From contig NZ_CBDDJZ010000002.1 in the NCBI RefSeq assembly GCF_965229915.1, forward strand, positions 124,001 through 188,000: DNA of 64,000 nucleotides. Direction: 5' to 3'. Position numbers and translations under genes: made by a program. The notes beneath the pieces were generated by a model. The model had not been told where the DNA came from. It searched no databases and saw only the letters and a list, made by a program, of their open reading frames with translations. Shown here one piece after another: positions 26,708 through 35,037 of this stretch; position 1 is the stretch's first letter, and the number at the start of each line of letters is the position of its first letter. The DNA comes from Marinoscillum sp965229915. Its GTDB lineage: Bacteria; Bacteroidota; Bacteroidia; Cytophagales; Cyclobacteriaceae.

Positions 26708-27610
26708 TTAATTCACCGCCTCAATAATGAAGCTCCTGTTACTAAACCCGGGAAGCATTTCTGAATAAGTATGTATAATTTCATCCCGACTATCAGCCAG
26801 CGCCATTGAGTAGATCAGCGGAACATAATGATCAGGTGTCGGAGCTGCTAACAGACCCAGTTTATTCGTTTCATAGTTAATGATGCTTTTCAAGTCCCTT
26901 GCATCAATTCGCTGTTTAATCCAACTGTCAAACTCCATTTCCCAACCGTATAGTTTGGTGTCTCTCCTTTGCATTTTTGCGATCGCCAATTGGAGATTAT
27001 GCACCAGTGCACCGCTTCCTATAATTAACACTCCCTTTTTTCGATACTTCTTTAACTGTAATGCCAAGTCATAATGATACTGTGGTGGCTTGTAATAGTC
27101 AATACTCAACTGAAAAACAGGAACATCGGCTTTGGGAAAAAGATGCTTCAGCATGGGCCAGTTGCCATGATCAAAACCCCAGTCTGTAGTTTCATTGATA
27201 GTAGAAATATTGGAAGCTATCACTTTTGCGATTTCTGGTGCTCCCGGTGCAGGATACTTTTCGGTATAATAGTTTGCAGGGAAACCATAATAGTCATAAA
27301 GCGTTTCAGGCCATGGTGATGTATTTACGTAAGTACCATTCGTGCACCAATGAGCGGAGACGACCAAAATAGCATTTACTTTATATTTTTCCCTGATCTG
27401 CTTTCCAGTATCTCCCAAATAGGAGGTGAATGGATTCCCATAAGCTGGTATTGGTATATCCATTGGGTTTCCGTGAGATGTAAACAATACAGGTAACACT
27501 TGATCAGTACGTTTCATATCTTGGATCGACTTTGCAAATCCCTTTAACCCGTATGTGGTTGCACCCATAGTTCCTATAATTGATAGTTTTAAAAAAGTGG
27601 ATCGATCCAT
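26708..27610 (-). CDS. ygiD: Class III extradiol dioxygenase, 4,5-DOPA dioxygenase type (YgiD-like)
   Basis: 300 aa. The metal-ligand regions of the YgiD/LigB family are seen: H46 (FTSHGNP), H87 (VSAHW), GALVHNLQ and PTPDHYVPL. Members cleave catecholic rings; in E. coli YgiD acts on DOPA in vitro. The N-terminus has an added hydrophobic segment (TFLKLSIIGTMGATTYGLKG), which suggests export or is an extension left from a leader. It lies 7 bases after the MarR gene and is probably controlled by it. Transposon cargo. Confidence 0.88.
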   Translation of the reverse strand: MDRSTFLKLSIIGTMGATTYGLKGFAKSIQDMKRTDQVLPVLFTSHGNPMDIPIPAYGNPFTSYLGDTGKQIREKYKVNAILVVSAHWCTNGTYVNTSPWPETLYDYYGFPANYYTEKYPAPGAPEIAKVIASNISTINETTDWGFDHGNWPMLKHLFPKADVPVFQLSIDYYKPPQYHYDLALQLKKYRKKGVLIIGSGALVHNLQLAIAKMQRRDTKLYGWEMEFDSWIKQRIDARDLKSIINYETNKLGLLAAPTPDHYVPLIYSMALADSRDEIIHTYSEMLPGFSNRSFIIEAVN

Positions 27611-27617
27611 AATAGTG

Positions 27618-28064
27618 TTATGACCTGATCTTGTCTAGTAGCATATTTAAATGTTGCACCTCTTGTTTGTTCAAATTAGAAAGGATGGCGTCTTCCTCTT
27701 CCTCGCAAAAAGACATTTTCTCAAGTAAATCCAAACCCTTTTGGGTAATGATTACTTCCTTTTGTCTTCGATCAATTTGACTTTCGGTACGGTTTACTAA
27801 CTCTTTTTTGTGTAGCCTGTCCACAATTCTACTAGCATCGGAGTTTTTATCAACCATTCTATCTTTTATAAGTCCAATAGTGGCAGCCTTAGGATACTGG
27901 CCTTTTAGAATTCTGAGTACGTTGAACTGCGGGGTGGCTAACCCATGCTTGTTGATTAGCTTAAAAAATTTTTGTCCGATTAAACTATTGGTATAGTACA
28001 AGTTGACAAGAGCCTTGTGATACTCGTTTCTAAAGCTACTTTTTATTTCGTCTTCTAATCTCAC
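27618..28064 (-). CDS. MarR-family transcriptional regulator
   Basis: 148 aa with a winged helix-turn-helix: TPQFNVLRILKGQYPKAA, DKNSDASRIVDRLHKKELV and the wing SQIDRRQKEVIITQKG. MarR proteins usually repress stress or aromatic-degradation genes and release DNA on ligand binding or cysteine oxidation. The single cysteine in MSFCEEEED could serve redox sensing (inference). Directly upstream of the dioxygenase gene and 20 bases downstream of the DUF5519 gene, all minus strand. Confidence 0.88.
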   Translation of the reverse strand: MRLEDEIKSSFRNEYHKALVNLYYTNSLIGQKFFKLINKHGLATPQFNVLRILKGQYPKAATIGLIKDRMVDKNSDASRIVDRLHKKELVNRTESQIDRRQKEVIITQKGLDLLEKMSFCEEEEDAILSNLNKQEVQHLNMLLDKIRS

Positions 28065-28084
28065 TATAAGTCTTTTGAATCTAA

Positions 28085-28564
28085 CTAATCATTATTCCCA
28101 ATGGCGAAATTATATGATTGGGTAAGGATGATTTTGGCTACCTCCAATTCTTCATTGTTTCTGGGAGCATAAAGCATAATGAAATTTGGTGGAAGCCAAC
28201 CCTTGTACACAACAGGGTGCATTTCACCCCATCCCTTGTCGATGACTTCTTTTACGTCATTTTCTGGCAGACTTAGGTGCATGCTATAATCCGGATAGGG
28301 ATGAAAATGCGCGAATTCTGTACCTACCATAAACGCATTGCAGTGCTGGCAACTTTTATCATGGGGTAAGCACATAGCTTGAGCTCCGGGTACCGAAATT
28401 CTGCTTTGCTCCCTAGAGATATATGGGAGGGAAAAGGCCCATTTATTTAACTCTTCTATAAAGGTTAAATCCTCAGGCTGCTGATCTAACTGTGTATGAG
28501 GGTTCGTGGGGGTGGTTTTGGGTTTTGCTCCAGGCCTATAAGAGGTTAATTCCAATTTGTTCAT
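28085..28564 (-). CDS. DUF5519 (luciferase-domain) family protein
   Basis: 159 aa. The segment GTEFAHFHPYPDYSMHLSLP followed by VIDKGWGEMHPV is characteristic of the DUF5519 'luciferase domain' family, of unknown biochemical function. No signal peptide. Lies between the reductase and MarR genes on the same strand; the terminator at 28604-28637 separates it from the reductase gene, so it may begin its own transcript with marR and ygiD. Confidence 0.8.
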   Translation of the reverse strand: MNKLELTSYRPGAKPKTTPTNPHTQLDQQPEDLTFIEELNKWAFSLPYISREQSRISVPGAQAMCLPHDKSCQHCNAFMVGTEFAHFHPYPDYSMHLSLPENDVKEVIDKGWGEMHPVVYKGWLPPNFIMLYAPRNNEELEVAKIILTQSYNFAIGNND

Positions 28565-28603
28565 AGCTTAATGTCATATTCAATTACGTAGTAAATGAAA
28601 GAA

Positions 28604-28637
28604 GGCAGCTCAAAAAAATCAAAATTTCTGAGCTGCC
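28604..28637 (-). terminator. Terminator hairpin after the NAD(P)-binding reductase gene
   Basis: Perfect 9-bp stem GGCAGCTCA / TGAGCTGCC with a 16-base AT-rich loop, just past the stop of the minus-strand reductase gene; on the minus strand the stem is followed by TTCTTTC. Confidence 0.75.
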
Positions 28638-28643
28638 CTTATC

Positions 28644-29300
28644 TTAATCGTTAGAAATACTAGGGGCTTTCCTAAAATATTGCTCATCTTTTAAGATACT
28701 CAGCATAAACTTAGCTACGTCCTTTCTTCCAATTGTCATGCGAAGTTTTTTTGAACCATCTATGCTTACACGTGTTGGTTTATGTTTAAGACTATTTGTT
28801 AATCCGACAGGTCTTACAGACGTCCACTCCAGGTCGCTCTCCTTCAGGATTTTTTCCTGTTGCTCATGCCCCCTATAAGCAGTGCCTACATTGGTTTTGT
28901 TGATCAATAGTTTAAACATCCAGTTGGTTTCTTCATAGCTATCCGCCACTCCCCAGGCAGACACAGTCAATATCCTTTTAATCCCTTTCTCTTTCATTAC
29001 CCTCACAATATTGGACATGGACTGTTCTAAAAGGTTCTGAGGTGAAACAACTTTTGACCAGGGATTATCAGATTCTCGAGCAATGTTTAGCGCACAAAAT
29101 ACCGCCTCACAACCATCAATGGTTTTCTTTACATCTTCATATTCAAGTGGTGACCCGGTTACGATGGACACCTTCTTCGAAGATAGTTTTGAAGAAGATT
29201 CGTCACGCACCAGGCAAACAGGATTATGCCCCAAAGAAACGGCTTCATCTACAAGATGAATGCCAGTTCTTCCTGTAGCTCCAAAAATTGCAACGTTCAT
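28644..29300 (-). CDS. NAD(P)H-binding protein (NmrA/biliverdin-reductase-B-like SDR)
   Basis: 218 aa. The Rossmann glycine motif is at the very N-terminus (FGATGRTG), followed by a DGCEAVFCAL strand and a MKEKGIKRILTVSAWG strand typical of atypical SDRs of the NAD(P)-binding type. Lacks the classical YxxxK of catalytic SDRs, like others in this subgroup. Probably a reductase or redox sensor in the cargo stress group. A terminator follows. Confidence 0.85.
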   Translation of the reverse strand: MNVAIFGATGRTGIHLVDEAVSLGHNPVCLVRDESSSKLSSKKVSIVTGSPLEYEDVKKTIDGCEAVFCALNIARESDNPWSKVVSPQNLLEQSMSNIVRVMKEKGIKRILTVSAWGVADSYEETNWMFKLLINKTNVGTAYRGHEQQEKILKESDLEWTSVRPVGLTNSLKHKPTRVSIDGSKKLRMTIGRKDVAKFMLSILKDEQYFRKAPSISND

Positions 29301-29354
29301 GTTACTCTACCTTTTGATAATTGTTTTGTTTCCATATTAACTAATGATTAGATG

Positions 29355-29984
29355 CTATTTTTTTGTAGCTAATAGCTCGATGCGAAGCTCAATTTCATCT
29401 GCCAGGACCATATCTCCCATTGTGTTTTTATATGAAATCCCATAGACCTGACGGTCAAAAGTCAGATTTCCGCTTGCACTTAACTTTCCTCCGTCTTCAT
29501 TTATGGAAACATTCCTAACCGTCTCTTCATTTGTTACCCCTTTAATGGTCAGATCTCCGGTGATTGAACCTTCTGTGGCACTTTTTACCGTAAAACTCGA
29601 TGTTGGAAAAGTCTCTACGCTAAAAAAGTCATCAGACTGAAGGTGCCCGATCAACTTTTCACGAGGAGCCATTTCATACAGCGCATCATCATCTGTAGTG
29701 ACCATTGATGACATGTCCACTACAAAGACACCCTCAGACACAATGCTGCCTGTAATTGTGAGTGATCCTTCTTTGAAGCTGATAGTTCCTTCATGGGCAT
29801 ATACGCCAATCATGCTACCCTTCCAGTTTACTAAACTGGTTGTGTCAATTGCGTAAGAAACTGAGGTGACTGTGTCTTCATTTGCTACTTGTTGTTCCCC
29901 AGAGTCAGACGACTCATTTTTGTTTGAATTGTTACACGCAAATAGCCCTAGGATAAGTAAGCTTGCGATCAATCTGGTTTTCAT
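29355..29984 (-). CDS. YceI-family lipoprotein
   Basis: 209 aa. Lipoprotein signal MKTRLIASLLILGLFAC with the lipid-modified cysteine at C17, then a Ser/Asn/Glu-rich linker and a YceI lipocalin-like barrel (WKGSMIGVYAHEGTISFKEG, FPTSSFTVKSATEG, GDLTIKGVTNEET). YceI proteins bind isoprenoid-type lipids in the periplasm. Neighbours suggest a stress role. Transposon cargo. Confidence 0.9.
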   Translation of the reverse strand: MKTRLIASLLILGLFACNNSNKNESSDSGEQQVANEDTVTSVSYAIDTTSLVNWKGSMIGVYAHEGTISFKEGSLTITGSIVSEGVFVVDMSSMVTTDDDALYEMAPREKLIGHLQSDDFFSVETFPTSSFTVKSATEGSITGDLTIKGVTNEETVRNVSINEDGGKLSASGNLTFDRQVYGISYKNTMGDMVLADEIELRIELLATKK

Positions 29985-30066
29985 TTTCTTCGTTTATTGG
30001 TTTTAGATAGTTTTCAAATCATGCTATAAGTAAAAAGTTGAATATCTATATGAAAGCTCTTTCATA

Positions 30067-30417
30067 TTAAGAAGAATAATAAAATCGTTCATGGATTATC
30101 TGTCCATCCTGCCACCTTTGGACAGCTACTTGGCACATGGTCATCCGAGGCGCTCCTTTATAGGTCACATCCATTTCCCATTCTACCATAGTCACATCGT
30201 CTCCAATCGCTACACTTTTTACTTCTGCGCCATGGAATGTTTCAATATTTCCCATTGACTCAATTTCACGTTCCCTGTTAGCGTCTTTTCCAATTGTCGG
30301 TGGTTGACTATTTTCTTGCATAGAAACATCGGTATGGTAGTGCTTTTCAAAAGCCTCCATCATTTGTCCGGACAAAATCATCTGATTCAGGTCTTCAATT
30401 TTTTCTTTTAAACTCAT
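30067..30417 (-). CDS. NTF2-like / SnoaL-type protein, 116 aa
   Basis: The cone-shaped NTF2-like fold is suggested by the helix MMEAFEKHYHTDVSMQENS followed by alternating strands (VKSVAIGDDVTMVEWEMDVT, MTMCQVAVQRWQDGQIIHER). The ending 'W.DG.I..E.F.Y' is typical of SnoaL-like proteins. Function unknown; may bind a small hydrophobic ligand. First gene of the minus-strand stress group, facing away from tnpR. Confidence 0.78.
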   Translation of the reverse strand: MSLKEKIEDLNQMILSGQMMEAFEKHYHTDVSMQENSQPPTIGKDANREREIESMGNIETFHGAEVKSVAIGDDVTMVEWEMDVTYKGAPRMTMCQVAVQRWQDGQIIHERFYYSS

Positions 30418-30698
30418 TTCTCTCTGGATTTAAGTGATTAATTAAGTATTAATAAGTGAATCTAATTAAAAGTTTAAACAAAATATGTCTAAACATATAT
30501 TATAAAATCGTAAATTAAAAGGAGATTGTAGGCTCAGTTTGTGAATCCTTTACTTTATTAATTGGTACTCATAATATATAATTTTCTTTCTTAGATGTTA
30601 TTAAATAAATAATGTTATCATTTTTTTGATGTTTGACCAATTCCTTAATCATTAGCTTTAAAAATAGATACTATTTTAGCTAGTGATTAAATTGTAAC
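30418..30698. other. Divergent intergenic region upstream of tnpR; candidate res site
   Basis: 281-bp AT-rich gap between the divergent NTF2-like gene and tnpR. In Tn3-family elements the resolution site lies directly beside tnpR, so this is where it is expected. Short symmetries are visible (GTTTAAAC at about 30472, TATGT-CTAA-ACATA at about 30484-30497), but I cannot delimit subsites. No gene seen. Confidence 0.4.
30632..30660 (+). promoter_or_regulatory. Possible Bacteroidota-type promoter for tnpR
   Basis: TTTG at 30632-30635 and TAGCTTTA at 30653-30660 (17-base spacer) resemble the Bacteroidota -33 TTTG / -7 TAnnTTTG pattern with one mismatch, about 40 bases before the tnpR start. Confidence 0.28.
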
Positions 30699-31328
30699 AT
30701 GAAGTCAATTATATACACCAGAGTCTCCACAAAAGATCAGTCTACCTTAAGGCAGGTAAATGATATGAAATCTTTGAAAGGCTTTGAAGTGATCAAAGTC
30801 TTCTCGGAAAAGACATCTGGATTTTCAGTCTCACTTAATGAACGTCCTATTCTTCAGAAGGCATTGGCATACATAAAATCTAATGGTGTTGAATGTATAA
30901 TGGTATCAGAAGTCTCACGACTCGGAAGAAATACTCATGAGGTTCTTGGACTGATAGAAGAACTTAAACAACAATCAGTAGCCATATATATACATAACCT
31001 GGGAACCACAATTAACAAATCTGACTCTTCTAGTGAAATATTTACAAAATTGATTGTTACGATTATGGCTGACCTGGCCAGGCTTGAAAGTGAACAAATG
31101 AGTTATAGAATCAAATCAGGGATAAGGTCTCGTAAAGCTAAAGGACTTACCACTGGAAGAAAGATTGGATCAAGGGAATCGGTAGATAAGTTTATTTCCA
31201 AGCATACCGACATTCAAAAGTATTTATCCAAAGGATATTCCTCTAGGGAGATTCAGAAGCTGTGCAAGTGTTCACCAAACACAATCAAGAAGGTAAAGGA
31301 TTTACAAGATGAGATAAAAATTAAGTAA
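30699..31328 (+). CDS. tnpR: Serine recombinase / resolvase TnpR
   Basis: 209 aa. Catalytic serine S10 in IIYTRVSTKDQ, the SEVSRLGRN arginine motif, then the E-helix (TIMADLARLESEQMSYRIK) and a C-terminal helix-turn-helix (YSSREIQKLCKCSPNTIKK). This is the length and order of Tn3-type resolvases and invertases. It lies 15 bases upstream of tnpA in the same direction and would resolve cointegrates formed during replicative transposition. Confidence 0.92.
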   Translation: MKSIIYTRVSTKDQSTLRQVNDMKSLKGFEVIKVFSEKTSGFSVSLNERPILQKALAYIKSNGVECIMVSEVSRLGRNTHEVLGLIEELKQQSVAIYIHNLGTTINKSDSSSEIFTKLIVTIMADLARLESEQMSYRIKSGIRSRKAKGLTTGRKIGSRESVDKFISKHTDIQKYLSKGYSSREIQKLCKCSPNTIKKVKDLQDEIKIK

Positions 31329-31343
31329 ATTCATTTTTAGACA

Positions 31344-34300
31344 TTGCGAGCCTTGCTATTAAATATTCTCAACGAATACGAAAAAAGTGACTTTGACAAA
31401 GTCCCTGAATTAGATGATGATCAAAGAGAAGCGTTTTTTGATATATCCTCAGTACGTCAATATCAGAATCATTTTCGGAAGCCAAAGACTCTCGTAGCAT
31501 TCATTTTACTAAAAGGCTACTTTAAGGCAAGTGGGAGATTTTATCAAGTCAAAGATTTTCATCAAGATGACGTCCGATATGTAATCAATAAGTTAGGTTT
31601 ATATGAACTGCCATCTTTTGATAACTATCATAGAGTCACATATTCGGAGCAGAAATCCATTATCGCAAAAAGTCTTGGAATTACCTTGTTCTCTAATTGG
31701 AAAGGTCAGTTTATTCAAGAGGTTGAGGGTTTAGTTAAAACTGCATTAAAACCAAAGCAGATAATACATACACTTCTTAAAATTCTTGACGAAAGAAACG
31801 TTGAAATTCCTACATATCACGTTTTTGCCGATGTGATTACTAAAGCTCTCAGGAAATTAGAGAGTGACCTTTTGGATAGCGTGTCAAGAGTATTGGGCCA
31901 ATCGCAAAGAGATGAAATTGACTCTATCCTCGAATTACCAAAAGATCCTACTAAACCGCTCTCACCTAGTAATCCATACTTACTGACAACTATTAAGACT
32001 CCAGAGCAGGAAATAACCCCAAGTAAGATTAAGGAAAGCTTAAAGGATTTTCAGGTTGTTGCCGATTTGTTCAGGCAATTTGAAACCTCTTTAGAAAAAA
32101 TTGATCTATCCGATCAGTTGCTTAACTACTATGCATTATGGCTTATTAAGTCTAAACATATCAAATTCTTGACAATTTCAGAGCCTTCTAAAAGACACCT
32201 ATACTTTTTGGCTTTTATAATATATCAATATCGAATAAGACAGGACCTATTCGTAGATACCCTTCTGAAGTGTACTCAAAAGTTTCAAAATGATATTGAA
32301 AAAGAAATTACAGATGATTTTTTAAATCAGAGGCCTGTTCGTGTTCAGCAGACAAAAAAAGTCATCCAAATGGTCAGATCCTTATCAGATCACGTAGAGC
32401 ATATGAGACAATTAGCGTTTTCTAATGTTCAAAATGATAGTGAAAAGGTTGCTCGGATACAAGAGATCTTTTATGACATTGATAAATCGAGAGGTGATCG
32501 ACAGGCACAGCAAAAGAAAATTGAAGAAGAGCTTATAAAGCTAGAAACTTCGATTTCTTCCGGATTAAAAAATCAATTGATGTATGAAAAGTTTATAAAG
32601 AACTATAGGAAAATTCAGAATCGTACTGGGGGAATAATTCGGGTTTTAGACTTCAATAGGTCGACTTCAAATCTTGACATTATTGATGCAATAGATTTCT
32701 TTAGAAACAATAGTCAGGTCAGTTCATTGAATAAACTTCCTGTAAAATTCATGGACTCTAGGAGTCTACTGGGAATGAAGGATTACCCAGGGGATGAATG
32801 GATTATCTGGAAAGTAATTCTATTTATTCAAGTTGTTGAGCACATCAAAAGGGGCTCACTAAACCTTAGTAACTCAGAAAGATATAGGGCGGTTGAAGAA
32901 TATCTTATTTCTCAGGAAAGATGGGAAAACCAAAAGGACAGCCTACTCGATAGGGCTGCTTTACCATTTGAAAGAGATGTGAAAGTGTTCATCAATAGAA
33001 TGACTTTTAGCCTTCATGAACAATATTTAAAAACCAATGAGAACATAAAAACTAATGACCATTTGACTTTCACTAATTCTGGGGCAGCAAAGGTTGTGAC
33101 TCCAAAAGTGGAAAAACCAGATCAAAGTGGGTTATTAGACCTTCTCGAAGATGAAAGGGGAATTATTCCTTTACCGCTTGTTCTTTCGGAGGCTAATCTC
33201 GTATCTAAATTCACTCAAAATTTTCTCTACTTTGGACAGAAGGGACAAAAAAGTACTCCATCAAATGAAGCATTTTACGCTGCAATAATTGGATTGGGCT
33301 GTAACATCGGAATAAGAAAAATGGGACAGATTTCTAAGGGAGTAACACCAGATAGCCTTGACTATTTGATAAAATGGTATTTCAGCAAAGAGAATTTGGA
33401 TACTGCGAATAACAAAATCAATGCAATAATTAATGATCTGTCCTTGCCAAAGCTCTACAAGAAGGAAATTAACCAAAATCACACATCTAGTGATGGACAA
33501 AAATTTAGTGTTACCGTACCTTCAATAAATGCAAACTTTTCGTTTAAGTATTTTGGATCTGGGAGGGGAGTGAGTGCTTACAGCTTCATAGATGAAACAA
33601 GTAGACTATACTATAATACCGTAATAAGTTCATCAGAAAGAGAGGCGGCATATGTTATTGATGGCTTAATGCACAATGAGGATATTGAAAGCGATATTCA
33701 TTCAACCGATACACATGGATTTAGCGAAATCATCTTTGGCATAACCAATGGTATAGGTGTATTCTTTGCACCAAGAATCAAAAATTACAAAGACCAACTC
33801 AAATACACGTTTAAACAGAATCCAAGAAAATCATATGAACAGCTTAATTACAAAATAGTCCCAAATGCTCAAACCTATATCAATACAAATATTATAGAAG
33901 AGCAATGGGATAATATATTACGATTGTTGGTTACAATTAAGCTTAGAGAAACGACAGCATCACGTATCTTGAAAAGGCTAAGTTCATACTCAAAACAACA
34001 TCCTTTATATAAAGGACTAAAACAGGTTGGGCGAACATTCAAAACGTACTTCTTACTCAAATACCTTGATGAGTTGGAACTAAGGCAATCGACTGAAAAA
34101 GCCTTAAATAGAATTGAACTTTCCCATCAGTTTGCTAAAGCAATTTTCTTCGGGAATAATCAAGAAATAAAGGTGAAAACAAAAGAAGAACAGGAGCTTG
34201 CTGTAGCTACTCGGCATCTAATTCAAAATGTTATTATTCTTTTCAACTACTTGAAAATTAGTGATCGGCTAGCAAAGACGGATGACGAATCAGAGTTTCA

Positions 34301-34451
34301 AGAAATTCTTCGAAAGGTGAGAAATGGATCAATCATGACTTGGCAACATATAAACATACATGGAGAGTATGACTTTGAAAATCTATTCGATAATGGAGAG
34401 ATAAGTTCATTTGAGTTCGATAAGATTAGATCACTACAAGTAGTTTCCTAA
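31344..34451 (+). CDS. tnpA: Tn3-family transposase TnpA
   Basis: 1035 aa, normal length for Tn3 transposases. The N-terminal part resembles the DUF4158 DNA-binding region. Candidate catalytic residues are D717 (SSDGQKF), D789 (STDTHGFSEIIFG) and E925 (NRIELSHQFAKA); their spacing of 72 and 136 residues is close to that of Tn3 TnpA. The stop codon (34449-34451) overlaps the inner edge of the right terminal repeat. Intact, with no frameshift, so the element may still be mobile. Confidence 0.94.
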   Translation: MRALLLNILNEYEKSDFDKVPELDDDQREAFFDISSVRQYQNHFRKPKTLVAFILLKGYFKASGRFYQVKDFHQDDVRYVINKLGLYELPSFDNYHRVTYSEQKSIIAKSLGITLFSNWKGQFIQEVEGLVKTALKPKQIIHTLLKILDERNVEIPTYHVFADVITKALRKLESDLLDSVSRVLGQSQRDEIDSILELPKDPTKPLSPSNPYLLTTIKTPEQEITPSKIKESLKDFQVVADLFRQFETSLEKIDLSDQLLNYYALWLIKSKHIKFLTISEPSKRHLYFLAFIIYQYRIRQDLFVDTLLKCTQKFQNDIEKEITDDFLNQRPVRVQQTKKVIQMVRSLSDHVEHMRQLAFSNVQNDSEKVARIQEIFYDIDKSRGDRQAQQKKIEEELIKLETSISSGLKNQLMYEKFIKNYRKIQNRTGGIIRVLDFNRSTSNLDIIDAIDFFRNNSQVSSLNKLPVKFMDSRSLLGMKDYPGDEWIIWKVILFIQVVEHIKRGSLNLSNSERYRAVEEYLISQERWENQKDSLLDRAALPFERDVKVFINRMTFSLHEQYLKTNENIKTNDHLTFTNSGAAKVVTPKVEKPDQSGLLDLLEDERGIIPLPLVLSEANLVSKFTQNFLYFGQKGQKSTPSNEAFYAAIIGLGCNIGIRKMGQISKGVTPDSLDYLIKWYFSKENLDTANNKINAIINDLSLPKLYKKEINQNHTSSDGQKFSVTVPSINANFSFKYFGSGRGVSAYSFIDETSRLYYNTVISSSEREAAYVIDGLMHNEDIESDIHSTDTHGFSEIIFGITNGIGVFFAPRIKNYKDQLKYTFKQNPRKSYEQLNYKIVPNAQTYINTNIIEEQWDNILRLLVTIKLRETTASRILKRLSSYSKQHPLYKGLKQVGRTFKTYFLLKYLDELELRQSTEKALNRIELSHQFAKAIFFGNNQEIKVKTKEEQELAVATRHLIQNVIILFNYLKISDRLAKTDDESEFQEILRKVRNGSIMTWQHINIHGEYDFENLFDNGEISSFEFDKIRSLQVVS

Positions 34452-34483
34452 TGTACATCACACCCGTATAGACCTTGAAGGCC
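34450..34483 (-). repeat. Right terminal inverted repeat of the Tn3-family transposon
   Basis: Read on the minus strand: GGCCTTCAAGGTCTATACGG then GTGTGATGTACATT; 29 of 34 positions match the left end, including an uninterrupted GGTCTATACGGG and ATGTACATT. Confidence 0.87.
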
Positions 34484-34488
34484 TAGAC
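34484..34488. other. 5-bp target site duplication, right copy (TAGAC)
   Basis: TAGAC immediately after the right terminal repeat, identical to 16454-16458. Confidence 0.85.
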
Positions 34489-35037
34489 GTTATATTAAAT
34501 AGCCGCTCGGCCAGCGCACAATCCTTCGCTCGGCCGTTCCCTGACCAAACGGCTATTAATAGTTTCCCCGCCCGCTTGTGAGCTTAGGCTCACTGACCAG
34601 CCCTAAGCAAGAGAATCTCAGGCAAAAGCTTATCGTCCTATTTTTCGTTATCCGTACGATTGGTCAGATTGATTTCAAATACACGATTCTCAGCGATTAG
34701 GATTTTGCCTGTGATACACTTGCAAGCCCACGCTTTGTCTGGCCCACAGCACAAGCCAATCTCAAGCGTCATTCTGAGGAATCAGTAAACCGAAGGTTGT
34801 TGATGACGTGAGAATCTCTTTGACGCTTGTAGCGCATTCAGAATAGCTCACAAGTCGGCTGTCTTTTATCTGTGTTCGCTTAATCGCTCAAGCCGCTGGG
34901 CTTTTACTTTTTTCATTGATAAAAAAGTAAACAAAAAATCTAGGCAAAATAATCACTCCCAACACACAGGCCAGCCCACGCCCGGGTATTTTGGCAGGCC
35001 AGCGCCACACAGAATAACATTTCTACTTAACATAATA
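34489..35037. other. Structured intergenic region right of the transposon
   Basis: No gene. Visible structures: AATAGCCG (34498-34505) / CGGCTATT (34550-34557); direct repeat CGCTCGGCC inside that loop; GTGAGC-TTAG-GCTCAC at about 34577-34592; CAAGCGTCA (34763-34771) / TGACGCTTG (34821-34829), whose interior (CATTCTGAGGAATC...GAGAATCTC) resembles widespread CATTCTGAG-type repeats; and TTTACTTTTTT (34903-34913) / AAAAAAGTAAA (34921-34931), a hairpin motif common between genes in Bacteroidota. Before insertion this DNA was continuous with 16133-16458. Confidence 0.7.

Larger units (their letters stand above)
16459..34483 (+). mobile_element. Complete Tn3-family transposon, 18,025 bp
   Basis: Bounded by 34-bp terminal inverted repeats (16459-16492 and 34450-34483, 29 of 34 positions identical) and by 5-bp direct repeats TAGAC. 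tnpR (serine recombinase) and tnpA (Tn3 transposase) lie at the right end, with the tnpA stop at the inner edge of the right repeat, as is usual in the family. Cargo of about 14 kb: a TPR gene pair, HD protein (broken), fatty-acid hydroxylase, an RND efflux operon with GbsR and TetR regulators, a decayed usp gene, and a MarR/YgiD/DUF5519/reductase/YceI/NTF2 group. The cargo looks more AT-rich than the flanking chromosome to the left. Confidence 0.88.
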
